Under the pieces are notes generated by a model, which saw nothing but the letters and a program-made list of their open reading frames with translations, searched no databases and was not told where the DNA came from. From NCBI RefSeq assembly GCF_019947135.1, contig NZ_JAGSHT010000008.1, positions 1 through 64,000 of the forward strand: a stretch of 64,000 nucleotides of DNA. Reading direction: 5' to 3'. This DNA comes from Occultella gossypii. GTDB lineage: Bacteria; Actinomycetota; Actinomycetes; Actinomycetales; Beutenbergiaceae. The position numbers and the translations under genes are program-made. Positions 1-8,762 of the stretch are shown here, piece by piece (position 1 is the stretch's first letter; each line of letters begins with the position of its first letter).

Positions 1-49
1 GGGTGCGATCCTGCGGCGCAACCGGCCGTTGCGCCGCAGGATCGCACCC
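1..49. repeat. perfect 22-bp palindrome, copy 1 of a dispersed repeat
   Basis: Bases 1-22 are the exact reverse complement of bases 28-49, around a 5-base loop. The core of each arm is TGCGGCGCAAC or its complement. The element lies just past the stop of the serine hydrolase remnant, so it could act as its terminator, but there is no T-tract. Related, less perfect copies lie at about 1006-1051, 1101-1142 and 20340-20384, which points to a dispersed palindromic repeat rather than a one-off terminator. Confidence 0.75.
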
Positions 50-62
50 CCGCAGCAGTTGG

Positions 63-979
63 CTACCGGGCTGCGAGGGTTTCCGCGAGCTCGGTGCCGA
101 GATCGCTGATGGCCTGTTCGGTGCCACCCACGCTGAGGACGGCAACCGCGATCCGTCGTGCCGGGACCCGAGCGGTCTTCGCCAGCCAGGCACCCCAGGA
201 ACCCCCGTGGGTGACGAGGGAGCCGTGCGGTCGGGCGCGCACGCGAACACCCCACGCGTATCCGGAAGCGTTCCCGGCGTCGAGCCCACCCGGCGTCTCG
301 GCCATGCGTTGGGCACGCTCCCCGAAGCGGTCCCGGTTGCAGGCATCCAGCCAGGTGGTCAGATCCGCGACCGAGGTCCACAGGCCGCCGTCACCGATCG
401 TGCCCGGCGGGTCCGGCACTCCGGGAACCCGGACGATAGGGCTCCCGAGCCTGGTCTCCCGCAGTGCGAGTGGCCGGAACAGCTCGGCCGCGGCCAGCTC
501 GTCGACCGGTCGCCCCGACATCCGGCCCAGCGCCTCGGCCAGGAGGACGTAGCCGGCGTTGTTGTAGGCGTAGCGTGCCCCGGGCTCGGGCGGCTGGACC
601 GGCGTCCAGCCCTGGATGCGTTCGATGACCTCGGCGTTGCCGGCCGGTACCGAGCGGGTGGGGTCGTGACGTCCGGGAGATCCGACGTGTGGTGAACGAG
701 ATGGCGAAGCCGGACCGGCTCGACCCAGTCGGGCAGCTCCGGTAGCCAGCGACGCACGGGATCATCGACGCCGGCGGCCCGCGCGAGCAGCAGGCCGATG
801 ACCTGCTTCGTCACCGAGGCCGCGTAGAACGAGGTCCGTGCGGTGACGGCCCGACCGTCGACGCCACCTCGGCAGATGACCTCCATCGCATCATCGACGA
901 CGACGCCGACCGCCACCGCCTGTACACGCCCGGCAGACAGCACATGGTCCACCCGGCCGACGAGCCCCTCGGTGTCCAT
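63..979 (-). pseudogene. serine hydrolase (beta-lactamase family), frameshifted
   Basis: The first half, read from 979, contains the class C beta-lactamase/DD-peptidase start with the nucleophile motif SVTK and then HHTSDLPDV. Around 655-662 the homology leaves this frame and resumes one base earlier, giving a YAYNNAGY-type second motif and then an uninterrupted C-terminal half that runs to 63. The shift equals the loss of one base in a C-rich run. Joined, the product would be about 305 residues, shorter than most family members. It is either a real pseudogene or a sequencing error in a C run. Palindromic repeats flank the gene on both sides. Substrate unknown. Confidence 0.7.
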
Positions 980-1005
980 GCCACATCCTCCCAGGACCTC
1001 GAGCG

Positions 1006-1051
1006 GGTGATCCTGCGGCCGGTCGGGCCGGTGCGCCGCACGACCGCACGC
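1006..1051. repeat. degenerate copy 2 of the palindromic repeat
   Basis: This stretch keeps GATCCTGCGGC on the left and GTGCGCCGCA on the right, matching the repeat at the left window edge with several changes and small deletions. It lies just upstream of the frameshifted serine hydrolase start. The pairing is imperfect, so its status as a repeat copy rests on the shared core words. Confidence 0.45.
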
Positions 1052-1100
1052 TCGCCCGGGGCAACCCGGAGCCGGACAGCCGCCACCCCCGCGAGAGCGT

Positions 1101-1142
1101 CATCATGCGGCGCAACCAACTCTTGCGCCGCACAACCGCGCC
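1101..1142. repeat. copy 3 of the palindromic repeat
   Basis: TGCGGCGCAA at 1106-1115 pairs perfectly with TTGCGCCGCA at 1123-1132 around a 7-base loop. The outer flanks resemble the outer arms of the repeat at the window start but pair poorly. It sits between the divergent serine hydrolase remnant and the fucosidase gene, about 40 bases upstream of the fucosidase start, so it may also affect that promoter. Confidence 0.55.
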
Positions 1143-1174
1143 CTCGTAGCGCCGGGTGCGCTGGATCGGGTTGA

Positions 1175-2470
1175 ATGGCGCCCGTGAATCCTGCGCACGC
1201 GTGGCTGACCCACGCCCGTCTCGGCATGTTCGTCCACTGGGGCCTGTACTCCCTGGCCGCCCGGCACGAGTGGGTGATGAGCCGCGAGTTCACCTCGGTT
1301 GCCGACTACGAGCGGTATGCCACCCACTTCGAGGCGGACCGCTACGACCCGCGCGCCTGGGCGAAGGCCGCGAAGGCGGCCGGCATGGAGTACGTCGTGC
1401 TCACCACCAAGCACCACGAGGGCTTCTGCCTGTGGGACTCCGCCCTCACCGACTACAAGGCGACGAACACGCCGTTCGGTCGGGACGCCGTCGCCGAGTT
1501 CGTCGAAGCGGTCCGGGCCGAAGGACTACGGGTCGGGTTCTACCACTCCGTGATCGACTGGCACCACCCGGACTTCACCATCGACGCCCTGCACCCCCGC
1601 CGCGACGACGCGGACATCGCCGAGCAGAACGCCGGCCGGGACATGGCGCGCTACCGCGAGTACCTGCACGGCCAGGTCCGCGAACTGCTCACCGGCTACG
1701 GTCAGATCGACTACCTGTTCTTCGACTTCTCCTACCCCGACGGTCGCGACCACCACGCAGACCTGGCCGGCAAGGGCGCCGCGGACTGGGACTCCGAGAA
1801 CCTGCTCGCCATGGTGCGCGAGCTGCAGCCCGGCATCATCGTCAACGACCGTCTCGGCATCCCCGGTGACCTCATCACCCCCGAGCAGTACCAGCCGGAC
1901 GGCCCGATGGAGCGCGACGGCGTACCCGTGGTCTGGGAGGCGTGCCAGACCCTGAACGGCTCCTGGGGGTATGACCGGGACAACGACGACTACAAGTCCC
2001 CGGACCTGCTCGTCCGGATGCTCATCGACGGCGTCGCCAAGGACGGCAACCTGCTCCTGAACGTCGGGCCGACCGGCCGCGGCGATCTGGACCCGCGAGC
2101 CGTCGAGTCGCTCGCCGGGATCGGCGCCTGGATGGACCGGCACGCCCGCTCGATCCGGGGCGCCGGAGCCACCGACTTCGCGCCCCCGCCGGACGCCCGC
2201 TACACCCGCGCCGGCGACCGGCTGTACCTACACCTGTTCGCGTGGCCGTTCGGGCACGTCCAGCTGCCCGGGCTCGCCGGCAAGGTGACCTACGCCCAGT
2301 TCCTGCACGACGCCTCCGAGGTCGCCTACTCCGAGATCGACCCGGACCAGGCCGGCTGGAACACCACCCCGGACGGGCCGGCGCCCGGCACGCTGACGCT
2401 GACGCTGCCGATCCGTCGTCCGGACGTGGCGGTTCCCGTCGTGGAACTCTTCCTGGGCCCGACGGCGTAG
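1175..2470 (+). CDS. alpha-L-fucosidase, GH29
   Basis: Hydrolyses terminal alpha-L-fucose from glycans with retention of configuration. The 431 residues show the GH29 TIM-barrel hallmarks: HWGLYS near residue 21, TTKHHEGFCLWDS at 77-89, and a barrel strand ending in LFFDFSYPD where Asp184 fits the catalytic nucleophile. A short C-terminal beta domain follows residue 330. There is no signal peptide, so it should act in the cytoplasm on imported oligosaccharides. The start GTG/ATG region gives MAPVNPAHAW; the protein is slightly short for the family but complete. A GH3 beta-glucosidase follows 62 bases downstream on the same strand, probably in one transcript. Confidence 0.9.
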   Translation: MAPVNPAHAWLTHARLGMFVHWGLYSLAARHEWVMSREFTSVADYERYATHFEADRYDPRAWAKAAKAAGMEYVVLTTKHHEGFCLWDSALTDYKATNTPFGRDAVAEFVEAVRAEGLRVGFYHSVIDWHHPDFTIDALHPRRDDADIAEQNAGRDMARYREYLHGQVRELLTGYGQIDYLFFDFSYPDGRDHHADLAGKGAADWDSENLLAMVRELQPGIIVNDRLGIPGDLITPEQYQPDGPMERDGVPVVWEACQTLNGSWGYDRDNDDYKSPDLLVRMLIDGVAKDGNLLLNVGPTGRGDLDPRAVESLAGIGAWMDRHARSIRGAGATDFAPPPDARYTRAGDRLYLHLFAWPFGHVQLPGLAGKVTYAQFLHDASEVAYSEIDPDQAGWNTTPDGPAPGTLTLTLPIRRPDVAVPVVELFLGPTA

Positions 2471-2532
2471 GGCTGAGCCCGGCGCTCGACGGCATCCGCC
2501 GGCAACCCCCTCCATCCGAAGGATCCGCAGAC

Positions 2533-4836
2533 ATGGGCGTCACCGCTTCCGACATTTCCCGCTTCCTCGACGAGCTCACGCTCGAGGAGAAGGCCTCGCT
2601 GCTGTCCGGCTCGGACTTCTGGCACACCCAGGCCATCGAGCGGCTGGGCATCGGCGCCGTGATGGTCACGGACGGCCCGCACGGGCTGCGCAAGCAGGCG
2701 GGGGCGACGGACCACCTCGGGCTCAACGACTCGGTGCCGGCCACGTGCTTCCCGTCGGCCGCGGGGCTCGGCTCCTCCTGGGACCCCGACCTGCTCCGGC
2801 GGGTCGGGGAGGCGCTCGGCGAGGAGACCCGAGCGAACGCGGTGGCCGTGCTCCTCGGCCCCGGCATCAACATGAAGCGCAGCCCGCTGTGTGGGCGCAA
2901 CTTCGAGTACTTCTCCGAGGACCCACACCTGGCCGGCGAGCTCGCGACGCCGCTGGTGCAGGGCATCCAGTCCAAGGGTGTCGGCACCTCGCTGAAGCAT
3001 TTCGCCGTGAACAACCAGGAGACCGACCGGATGCGGGTCTCGGCCGAGGTCGACGAGCGCACCCTGCGGGAGATCTACCTGCCCGCGTTCGAGAAGGTCG
3101 TCACCCGGGCGCAGCCCTGGACCGTGATGTGCTCGTACAACAGGATCAACGGCACCTACGCCTCGCAGGACCCGTGGCTGCTCACCGGTGTGCTCCGCAC
3201 CGAGTGGGGCTTCGAAGGGCTCGTGGTCTCCGACTGGGGCGCCGTGGACGACCGGGTCGCCGGGGTGGCCGCGGGCCTCGACCTGGAGATGCCCGCCTCC
3301 GACGGGATCAACGACGCCCGGGTGGTCGAGGCGGTCCGCTCCGGCGCGCTCACCGAGGCAGACCTCGACCGCGCCGTCACGCGGGTGCTCACCCTGATCG
3401 CACGGTCCCAGGCGGCACTCGCCGAGCCGGGCACCACGGACCTCGAGGCGAACCACGCGCTCGCCCGCGAGGCCGCGACCCGGGCCGCGGTGCTGTTGAA
3501 GAACAACGACGGCGTGCTCCCGCTGGAGCGCGAGACGCTCTCCTCGACCGTGGTCATGATCGGTGAGATGGCGCGCACGCCGCGCTACCAGGGCGCGGGC
3601 TCCTCTCAGGTGAACCCGACCCGGCTGGTGAGCGCGCTCGACGCCCTGCGCGAGCATGGCCTCGACGTCCCCTTCGCCCCGGGTTACCCGCTCGCGGAGG
3701 CCGCGGGCGCCGTCGGGCAGGAGCGCAGCGACAGCGAGCTGCGCCGCGAGGCGGTCGACCTGGCCACCGGCAGGACCGCGGTGCTGTTCCTCGGCCTGCC
3801 CGCGATCGACGAGTCCGAGGGCTACGACCGCGAGCACATGGACCTGCCCGAGTCTCACACGGCACTGCTGCGTGAGGTCGCGGCCGTGGCCGACCGCACG
3901 GTCGTCCTGCTGGCCAACGGGTCCGCCGTGACGGTCGCCGACTGGCAGGAGCAGGCCGACGCGATCCTCGAGCTCTGGCTCGGCGGTCAGGCGGGCGGGA
4001 GCGCCGCCGTCGACCTCCTCCTCGGCGACGCCGCGCCGTCGGGCCGCTTGGCCGAGTCGATGCCGGAGCAGTTGGCCGACGTGCCCGCGCAGCTGAACTT
4101 CCCCGGTGAGAACGGGGTCGTGCGCTACGGCGAGGGCATCTTCATCGGCTACCGCGGGCTGGACGCCACGGCCGCGCCGGTGTCCTACCCGTTCGGGCAC
4201 GGCCTGACCTACACCACGTTCGCGTACTCCGACCTCGCCGTTGACGCCACGCCGGTCACGGAGCACACCGGCGAGGGCGACGGCGTGGTCGCAGTCACTG
4301 CGGTCGTCACGAACACCGGTGCTCGGCCCGGCGTCGCCGTGCCGCAGCTGTACGTCGGGCGGCCGGCCTCACAGATCGCGCGGGCACCGCGCGAACTCCG
4401 TGCCTTCGCTCGGGTCGACCTCGCGCCCGGTGAGTCCCGGACCGTGGAGTTCGCCCTGACCCGACGCGACCTCAGCCACTGGGACACGGTCACCGGCGGT
4501 TGGTCGGTCGAGCCGGGGACCCTCGAGATCTCGGTCGGTGCGTCCTCGCGGGACCTGCCGCTGACCGCGACGGTGCCACTCGAGGCGCCCGCGCGCCGGG
4601 TGCCCCTGACCGCCTACTCGACGATCGGCGAGTGGGTCGCCGACCCCGCCGCCGGGCCCGCGCTGCTCGAGGCGATGGGAGCGTTCGGGGCCATGTTCGG
4701 CCCGGACAGCCCGGAGCCGTCGACCGCCGCGTTCCTGACCGCGATGCCGCTGGTCAAGGTGCCGCTGATGGGGATGAGCGGCACCTTCACGGTCGACGAC
4801 CTCGACGCCCTGCTCGAACGGTTCGGGACGCGCTGA
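2533..4836 (+). CDS. beta-glucosidase, GH3
   Basis: Cleaves terminal beta-linked glucose or related sugars. The start is ATG 2533, preceded by GAAGGA; an open frame further upstream overlaps the fucosidase and is not used. The 767 residues carry the GH3 N-terminal barrel with KHFAVNNQ at 155-162 and VVSDWGAVDD, in which Asp234 fits the nucleophile. The alpha/beta sandwich follows around 330-560 with GSSQVNP and an ESEGYDRE stretch, and a fibronectin-like C-terminal domain lies near 600-680. No secretion signal is seen. It converges with an FMN reductase gene and the stop codons are two bases apart, so any terminator must lie inside coding sequence. Confidence 0.93.
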   Translation: MGVTASDISRFLDELTLEEKASLLSGSDFWHTQAIERLGIGAVMVTDGPHGLRKQAGATDHLGLNDSVPATCFPSAAGLGSSWDPDLLRRVGEALGEETRANAVAVLLGPGINMKRSPLCGRNFEYFSEDPHLAGELATPLVQGIQSKGVGTSLKHFAVNNQETDRMRVSAEVDERTLREIYLPAFEKVVTRAQPWTVMCSYNRINGTYASQDPWLLTGVLRTEWGFEGLVVSDWGAVDDRVAGVAAGLDLEMPASDGINDARVVEAVRSGALTEADLDRAVTRVLTLIARSQAALAEPGTTDLEANHALAREAATRAAVLLKNNDGVLPLERETLSSTVVMIGEMARTPRYQGAGSSQVNPTRLVSALDALREHGLDVPFAPGYPLAEAAGAVGQERSDSELRREAVDLATGRTAVLFLGLPAIDESEGYDREHMDLPESHTALLREVAAVADRTVVLLANGSAVTVADWQEQADAILELWLGGQAGGSAAVDLLLGDAAPSGRLAESMPEQLADVPAQLNFPGENGVVRYGEGIFIGYRGLDATAAPVSYPFGHGLTYTTFAYSDLAVDATPVTEHTGEGDGVVAVTAVVTNTGARPGVAVPQLYVGRPASQIARAPRELRAFARVDLAPGESRTVEFALTRRDLSHWDTVTGGWSVEPGTLEISVGASSRDLPLTATVPLEAPARRVPLTAYSTIGEWVADPAAGPALLEAMGAFGAMFGPDSPEPSTAAFLTAMPLVKVPLMGMSGTFTVDDLDALLERFGTR

Positions 4837-4838
4837 CC

Positions 4839-5438
4839 TCAGGGACGCCCCGTTGCCTCCGCGTCCCCGATGTGGCCAGGGGCGTTCACGGCGAGCACCC
4901 TCTGGACGAACCCGCTGTACTCCTCCATGTAGTGCCGCAGGAAGCCGGCGGTGGACTCGTCCTTGCACTCGCCGTCGTCGCCGAACGCCTCCGGCACGAA
5001 GGTGATGTACGCCTCGGGGGCGTTCAGCTGCGGGGCGTCGAGGAAGCTCAGCACGCTGCGCATCGAGGACTGCATGACGGCGGTCCCGATGCCGCCGATC
5101 GAGGCGCCGATGATCCCGCTGGGCTTACGCGCGAACGAGTTCGTGCCCCACGGCCGCGAACCCCAGTCGATCGCGTTCTTCAGCGCGCCCGGGATCGAGC
5201 GGTTGTATTCCGGGGAGACGAACAGGATGCCGTCCGATGCCTCGATGGCCTCCTTCAGCGCACGGCCCTGCGGTGGGTAGTTGTCGTCGTAGTCGTAGCT
5301 GTACAGGGGCAGGTCCCTGATGCCGATCTCGGTGAACTCGAGCTCCGCCGGCGCCAGGCGGATCAGCGCCTTGGACAGGGTCCGGTTGATCGAGGCCGTT
5401 GCCAGGCTCCCGACGAAGTAGCCGATCTTGAACGCCAT
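4839..5438 (-). CDS. NADPH-dependent FMN reductase (flavodoxin fold)
   Basis: Predicted to reduce FMN or quinones with NAD(P)H. The N-terminus has the family pattern GSLATASINR, the phosphate-binding loop for FMN, and the middle has SPEYNRSIPGALKNAIDW, typical of this family. I start at MAFKIG (5438) because GGGAGA lies 6 bases upstream; an ATG 18 bases earlier has no good spacing. The length of about 199 residues is normal. It lies 135 bases downstream of the ATP-grasp gene on the same strand, so co-transcription is possible but not evident. Confidence 0.88.
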   Translation of the reverse strand: MAFKIGYFVGSLATASINRTLSKALIRLAPAELEFTEIGIRDLPLYSYDYDDNYPPQGRALKEAIEASDGILFVSPEYNRSIPGALKNAIDWGSRPWGTNSFARKPSGIIGASIGGIGTAVMQSSMRSVLSFLDAPQLNAPEAYITFVPEAFGDDGECKDESTAGFLRHYMEEYSGFVQRVLAVNAPGHIGDAEATGRP

Positions 5439-5573
5439 GGCACTCTCCCATCTCACCGGATCGGCGGGGCGCCGATCCGCTCCGGGCCAGTGGCTCCGGC
5501 GGCGTCCATTGTTCTCCTCGTAGGCTCTCCCGGCACGCTGAAACGGACGCGCGGTCCAGGACGGCTCAGCCCC

Positions 5574-6836
5574 TCAGCCTGCCGCGCCGCCCGCCAGCCG
5601 GGCCTGCTCGTCGGAGGTCCACAGCCCGATCAGCCCTCGGAAGTGGGCGAGGAACTGCTCGTGCTCGTGCGGCGGGTAGGTGGCGCGCACGGTGTCCACC
5701 AGCATGCGGTCGAAGTCGGGTGAGGTGACCCAGTCGAGGACCCGACCGGGCAGGTCGGCCAGGTGCTTCGCGCACCAGTCCCAGTACCGGTCGGTCTCGA
5801 AATGGTCGTCGGCGAGCCGGCGGTACGCGGTGAGTCTGCCCGCGTAGTCCAGCTCGGGGTCGTCGGCGATCGCGTAGTAGGCAGCGGTGTCCGTGTCCAC
5901 CGACACCCGGCGCCCGGTCACCAGCGCGTACGTGCTCCAGCGCACCAACGCCGTGATCGCCCACGGGAAGTAGTAGTGCAGCGACGTCACGGCCACGTCG
6001 GGGCACGCGTTCGCGTAGTCGATCGGGTAGACCTCGTCCCCGGTGACGAGCATCTCCGCGGAGTTGAACTCCCACCTGAAGAACGCGTTGACCAGCCGGG
6101 AGATGGTGACCGCCTGGTCCCCCGCCGACGGCGACAGGAAGTCGTGCGTGACGGCGTACCGGTTGTGCATGGGCTGGTCCGGGCGGAAGTCCATCACCAT
6201 GGTCTCCGGCCCGATCGACAGGGCGCGGGCGAAGTGCTCGTAGTCCACGGTCGCCTGCAGGTGCATGAGCATCTGACCCGAGGAGTCGTACGCGCTGCGC
6301 AGGTCCTCGGGGTTGTCGATGCGGGACACGCCCCGCCAGCCACCGCCGTCGAACGGCTTCATGTACAGCGGGTAGCCCAGGTCCGCGGCGATCGCTTCGA
6401 GGTCGAACTGCTCGTTGTACTTCGCCGACGTGTACGCCCAGCGGGCGTTGTCCACCGGGTTCTTGTACGGCACCAGCACGGTGCGCGGGATATTCAGCCC
6501 GAGTCGCAGCATCGCGCAGTAGGCGCTGTGCTTCTCCATGGCCTGGAACGTGAACGGCGAGTTCAGCAGGTACGTGCCGTCCATCAGGGCGGCCTTCTTC
6601 AGCCACTCCCGAGGCACGTAGTACCAGTACGCGAGCCGGTCGATGACGAGGTCCGAGGCCACCGGATCGGTGAGTTCGAACGGGGCCACGGTGAGCCGCT
6701 TCGTGGTGATCTCGTGGGAGCGGCCGGCGGCATCGGTGACCGGCCCGAGCCGGGAGACGATCGCCTCGAACGCACGCGGCCAGTCCTCCTCCTGCCCGAG
6801 CAGCAGGCCGATCAGGTGCCGGGAGATGTCGCTCAT
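5574..6836 (-). CDS. ATP-grasp family protein of unknown substrate
   Basis: The 420-residue protein has an ATP-grasp core: MKPFDGGGWRGV at 159-170 gives the nucleotide-binding lysine and glycine-rich loop, and EVYPIDYANACPDV around 268-281 supplies Asp273 and Asn276 as likely magnesium ligands. Such enzymes activate a carboxylate as an acyl phosphate and ligate it to an amine or thiol; the substrates here are not evident. A clear GGAGGG lies 4 bases before ATG 6836. It is the last gene of a tight trio with two alpha/beta hydrolases (gap 39 bases), so a ligase balanced by two esterases is a plausible arrangement. The C-terminal 130 residues are helical and match no domain I recognise. Confidence 0.75.
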   Translation of the reverse strand: MSDISRHLIGLLLGQEEDWPRAFEAIVSRLGPVTDAAGRSHEITTKRLTVAPFELTDPVASDLVIDRLAYWYYVPREWLKKAALMDGTYLLNSPFTFQAMEKHSAYCAMLRLGLNIPRTVLVPYKNPVDNARWAYTSAKYNEQFDLEAIAADLGYPLYMKPFDGGGWRGVSRIDNPEDLRSAYDSSGQMLMHLQATVDYEHFARALSIGPETMVMDFRPDQPMHNRYAVTHDFLSPSAGDQAVTISRLVNAFFRWEFNSAEMLVTGDEVYPIDYANACPDVAVTSLHYYFPWAITALVRWSTYALVTGRRVSVDTDTAAYYAIADDPELDYAGRLTAYRRLADDHFETDRYWDWCAKHLADLPGRVLDWVTSPDFDRMLVDTVRATYPPHEHEQFLAHFRGLIGLWTSDEQARLAGGAAG

Positions 6837-6875
6837 GTGCCCTCCGAGGATCGCGCTCGCGGCAAACGTATCGGT

Positions 6876-7622
6876 TCAGCAGAACCGCGGCAGATGATGT
6901 GCGATCTGCTCGCGCCACCACGGCCACTGATGGGACACGTCGTGGCCCCAGACGTCCAGCTCGTGGCCGATGCCCTTCTCGGTGAGCAGCCGGTCCATCG
7001 CGAGCGTGGCGGGCAGCGCCCCCGTCGGGTCCACCTCGAACTCGCCCTGCCCCACCACCAGCACCGGGTACACCCGCGAGCGCAGCCAGTCCAGGTGGTC
7101 GCCGGCTGCACCACGCAGGTAGTCCATCGGGTTGGTGAAGTAGGCGTCATCGCCGCGCTCGCCCCAGGTGCGCCAGAACGACGGGTCGTAGTTACCCGAC
7201 TGGCAGATCGCGACCGTGAACAGGTCCGCCCGCGAGAGCATCACGTGCAGGGCGTGGTAGGCGCCGAGGCTCGCGCCGGTGGTGATCAGGTCCCCCGCTC
7301 CCGGGGAGTCGTCGCGGATCACCGACACCACGGCGTCGGTCACCCAGCGCTCGTAGTCCCGGTACCGTCGGGCCCGCTCCTCGTGGGAGATCGAGGTGTC
7401 CGACCAGGTCAGGTGGTCGAAGGAGTCCACGCAGTAGAGCTTGATCCGACCGTCGTCGATCAGCGGCGCGAGCGCGCCGACCATCCCGTTCTCCTCGTAC
7501 TCCCAGGCCCGTCCCAGCTCCGTGGGGAACACCACGACCGGGCGGCCCCAGTGCCCGTACCGGATCAGCGTGCCGGGCCGGTCCAGGCCGGGGGCGTCCA
7601 GTTCGATCTGGTCACGTCGCAT
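6876..7622 (-). CDS. esterase family alpha/beta hydrolase
   Basis: The 248-residue protein belongs to the esterase D/antigen 85-like group. The nucleophile elbow is TTGASLGAYHA with Ser118, and the C-terminal WGHDVSHQWPWW supplies the catalytic histidine (His227 or His231). There is no signal peptide. Its ATG overlaps the end of the preceding Fes-like hydrolase gene by 11 bases, so translation is probably coupled. Together with that gene and the ATP-grasp gene it forms a compact unit. The ester or thioester substrate is unknown. Confidence 0.82.
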   Translation of the reverse strand: MRRDQIELDAPGLDRPGTLIRYGHWGRPVVVFPTELGRAWEYEENGMVGALAPLIDDGRIKLYCVDSFDHLTWSDTSISHEERARRYRDYERWVTDAVVSVIRDDSPGAGDLITTGASLGAYHALHVMLSRADLFTVAICQSGNYDPSFWRTWGERGDDAYFTNPMDYLRGAAGDHLDWLRSRVYPVLVVGQGEFEVDPTGALPATLAMDRLLTEKGIGHELDVWGHDVSHQWPWWREQIAHHLPRFC

Positions 7623-8682
7623 CGTGGCCTCCGGCCACCGGGTGTCCGACGGCGGAGGTCAGCAGCCGTTCCAGGTGCGGTTCCAGGGCATCGCGCCAGG
7701 AGACGAAGTTGTGCAGGTCGTCGGTCTCCGCGTGGCGCACGTCCCAGCCGAGCCGGCTCAGGTGGGCGGCCATCAGCCGGTTGTTCACGACGTTCTCCTC
7801 CGTCGCGCCACAGGTGAGCGTCACGACCGGGCCAGGCTCCGCCGTCGGTGCTGCCGGGGCTCCGGCGATCTCGGCCACGAACGAGGTGATGTCGTCGAAC
7901 CTGCTGAACCACGATTCCTGGGCGTCGGTGCCGGGGGTGAAGAACGAGCCGGACTGCAGGAACAGGCCGTCGAACGTGCCGGGGTGGCGCCACTGGGCGT
8001 GCAGCGCGGCGAGGGCGCCGAGGCTGACGCCCGCGGCGATGGTGGCGGTCGTTGGCCACTGGTCGCGCGCGGCGTCCAGGACGTGCAGCACGAGGGCGTC
8101 GGCGTAGTCGTCGTTGGCGGCGTACCAGGACATCCGGTCGGGTGAGCCGAGCAGCAGCACCCGCAGCGGCGCGAGGACTCCGGCGCCGATCCGGGACCCG
8201 ATGAAGTCGGTCAGGTGCCCCATCGCGCTGTAGTCGGGCCCGTCATGGGCGATCAGTAGCGGCGCAGGCTCGTCCGGGTCGAGCCGTTCGGGGACCCAGA
8301 GAGTGGCGTCGATGTCTCCGACCGGGGTGTCGGTGAAGGAGACGTCCGCGAGCCGGCTCGCGATGGCTTCGGCGGCGACCCACTCGGGCGTGGCGTAGCC
8401 GGGTAGTTCGAGCACGGACCTGTCGCCGAAGCCGCCTGGCACCGTGCGCGGGTTGGTCGGGTCAAGGATCGTGCTGGTGACCTCGAACCGGTACTCCACC
8501 CGGCCCAGCGGTGGGCGCGGGATGCGCAACTCCCAGACACCGTCGGTCCGGGTCAGGTCCCGGGGAGCGTCGGTGGTACCGAGATCGGCGTCCACGCGGA
8601 CGCGCCGGTAGCGGGCGTCGGGGTCGGCGAGGCGGAAGCTCAACTCGTCCCCGACGGTCTCGGTGATGGAGTCGTCGCGCAC
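7612..8682 (-). CDS. enterochelin-esterase-like hydrolase with N-terminal beta domain
   Basis: The 356 residues begin at GTG 8682. Residues 1-95 form an N-terminal all-beta domain of the type seen in Fes-like esterases (FGDRSVLELPGY at its end). Residues 125-340 are an alpha/beta hydrolase with LLIAHDGPDY, the elbow AGVSLGALAAL (Ser220) and LHNFVSWRDAL, where His324 matches the Fes-type catalytic histidine. Fes proteins cleave siderophore trilactones, but no siderophore genes are present here, so that function is not assumed. First gene of the trio with the second esterase and the ATP-grasp enzyme. Divergent from the 2H phosphoesterase gene, with 80 bases between. Confidence 0.8.
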   Translation of the reverse strand: MRDDSITETVGDELSFRLADPDARYRRVRVDADLGTTDAPRDLTRTDGVWELRIPRPPLGRVEYRFEVTSTILDPTNPRTVPGGFGDRSVLELPGYATPEWVAAEAIASRLADVSFTDTPVGDIDATLWVPERLDPDEPAPLLIAHDGPDYSAMGHLTDFIGSRIGAGVLAPLRVLLLGSPDRMSWYAANDDYADALVLHVLDAARDQWPTTATIAAGVSLGALAALHAQWRHPGTFDGLFLQSGSFFTPGTDAQESWFSRFDDITSFVAEIAGAPAAPTAEPGPVVTLTCGATEENVVNNRLMAAHLSRLGWDVRHAETDDLHNFVSWRDALEPHLERLLTSAVGHPVAGGHDAT

Positions 8683-8750
8683 AGGGCGAGACTATCCGCC
8701 CCCCGCCCCCGTTTCTTCCGGACCATCCTCGCTCGGGCGGTGGGTGTCCG

Positions 8751-8762
8751 TATGCTCCGAGG
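8751..8762 (+). promoter_or_regulatory. -10 box of a leaderless promoter
   Basis: TATGCT at 8751-8756 is followed by six bases and then the GTG start of the 2H phosphoesterase. This spacing puts the transcription start at or next to the start codon, as in actinobacterial leaderless mRNAs. No Shine-Dalgarno sequence is present. Confidence 0.5.

Noticed and set aside
5763-7817. 684-codon open frame on the plus strand
   Set aside because: Antisense to the ATP-grasp and esterase genes, with Arg/Val/His-rich shadow composition and no domain; a product of high GC at third positions.
7612-8682. Siderophore-release assignment for the Fes-like hydrolase
   Set aside because: No siderophore synthesis or uptake genes are present and the partner is an ATP-grasp enzyme, so only the fold is claimed.
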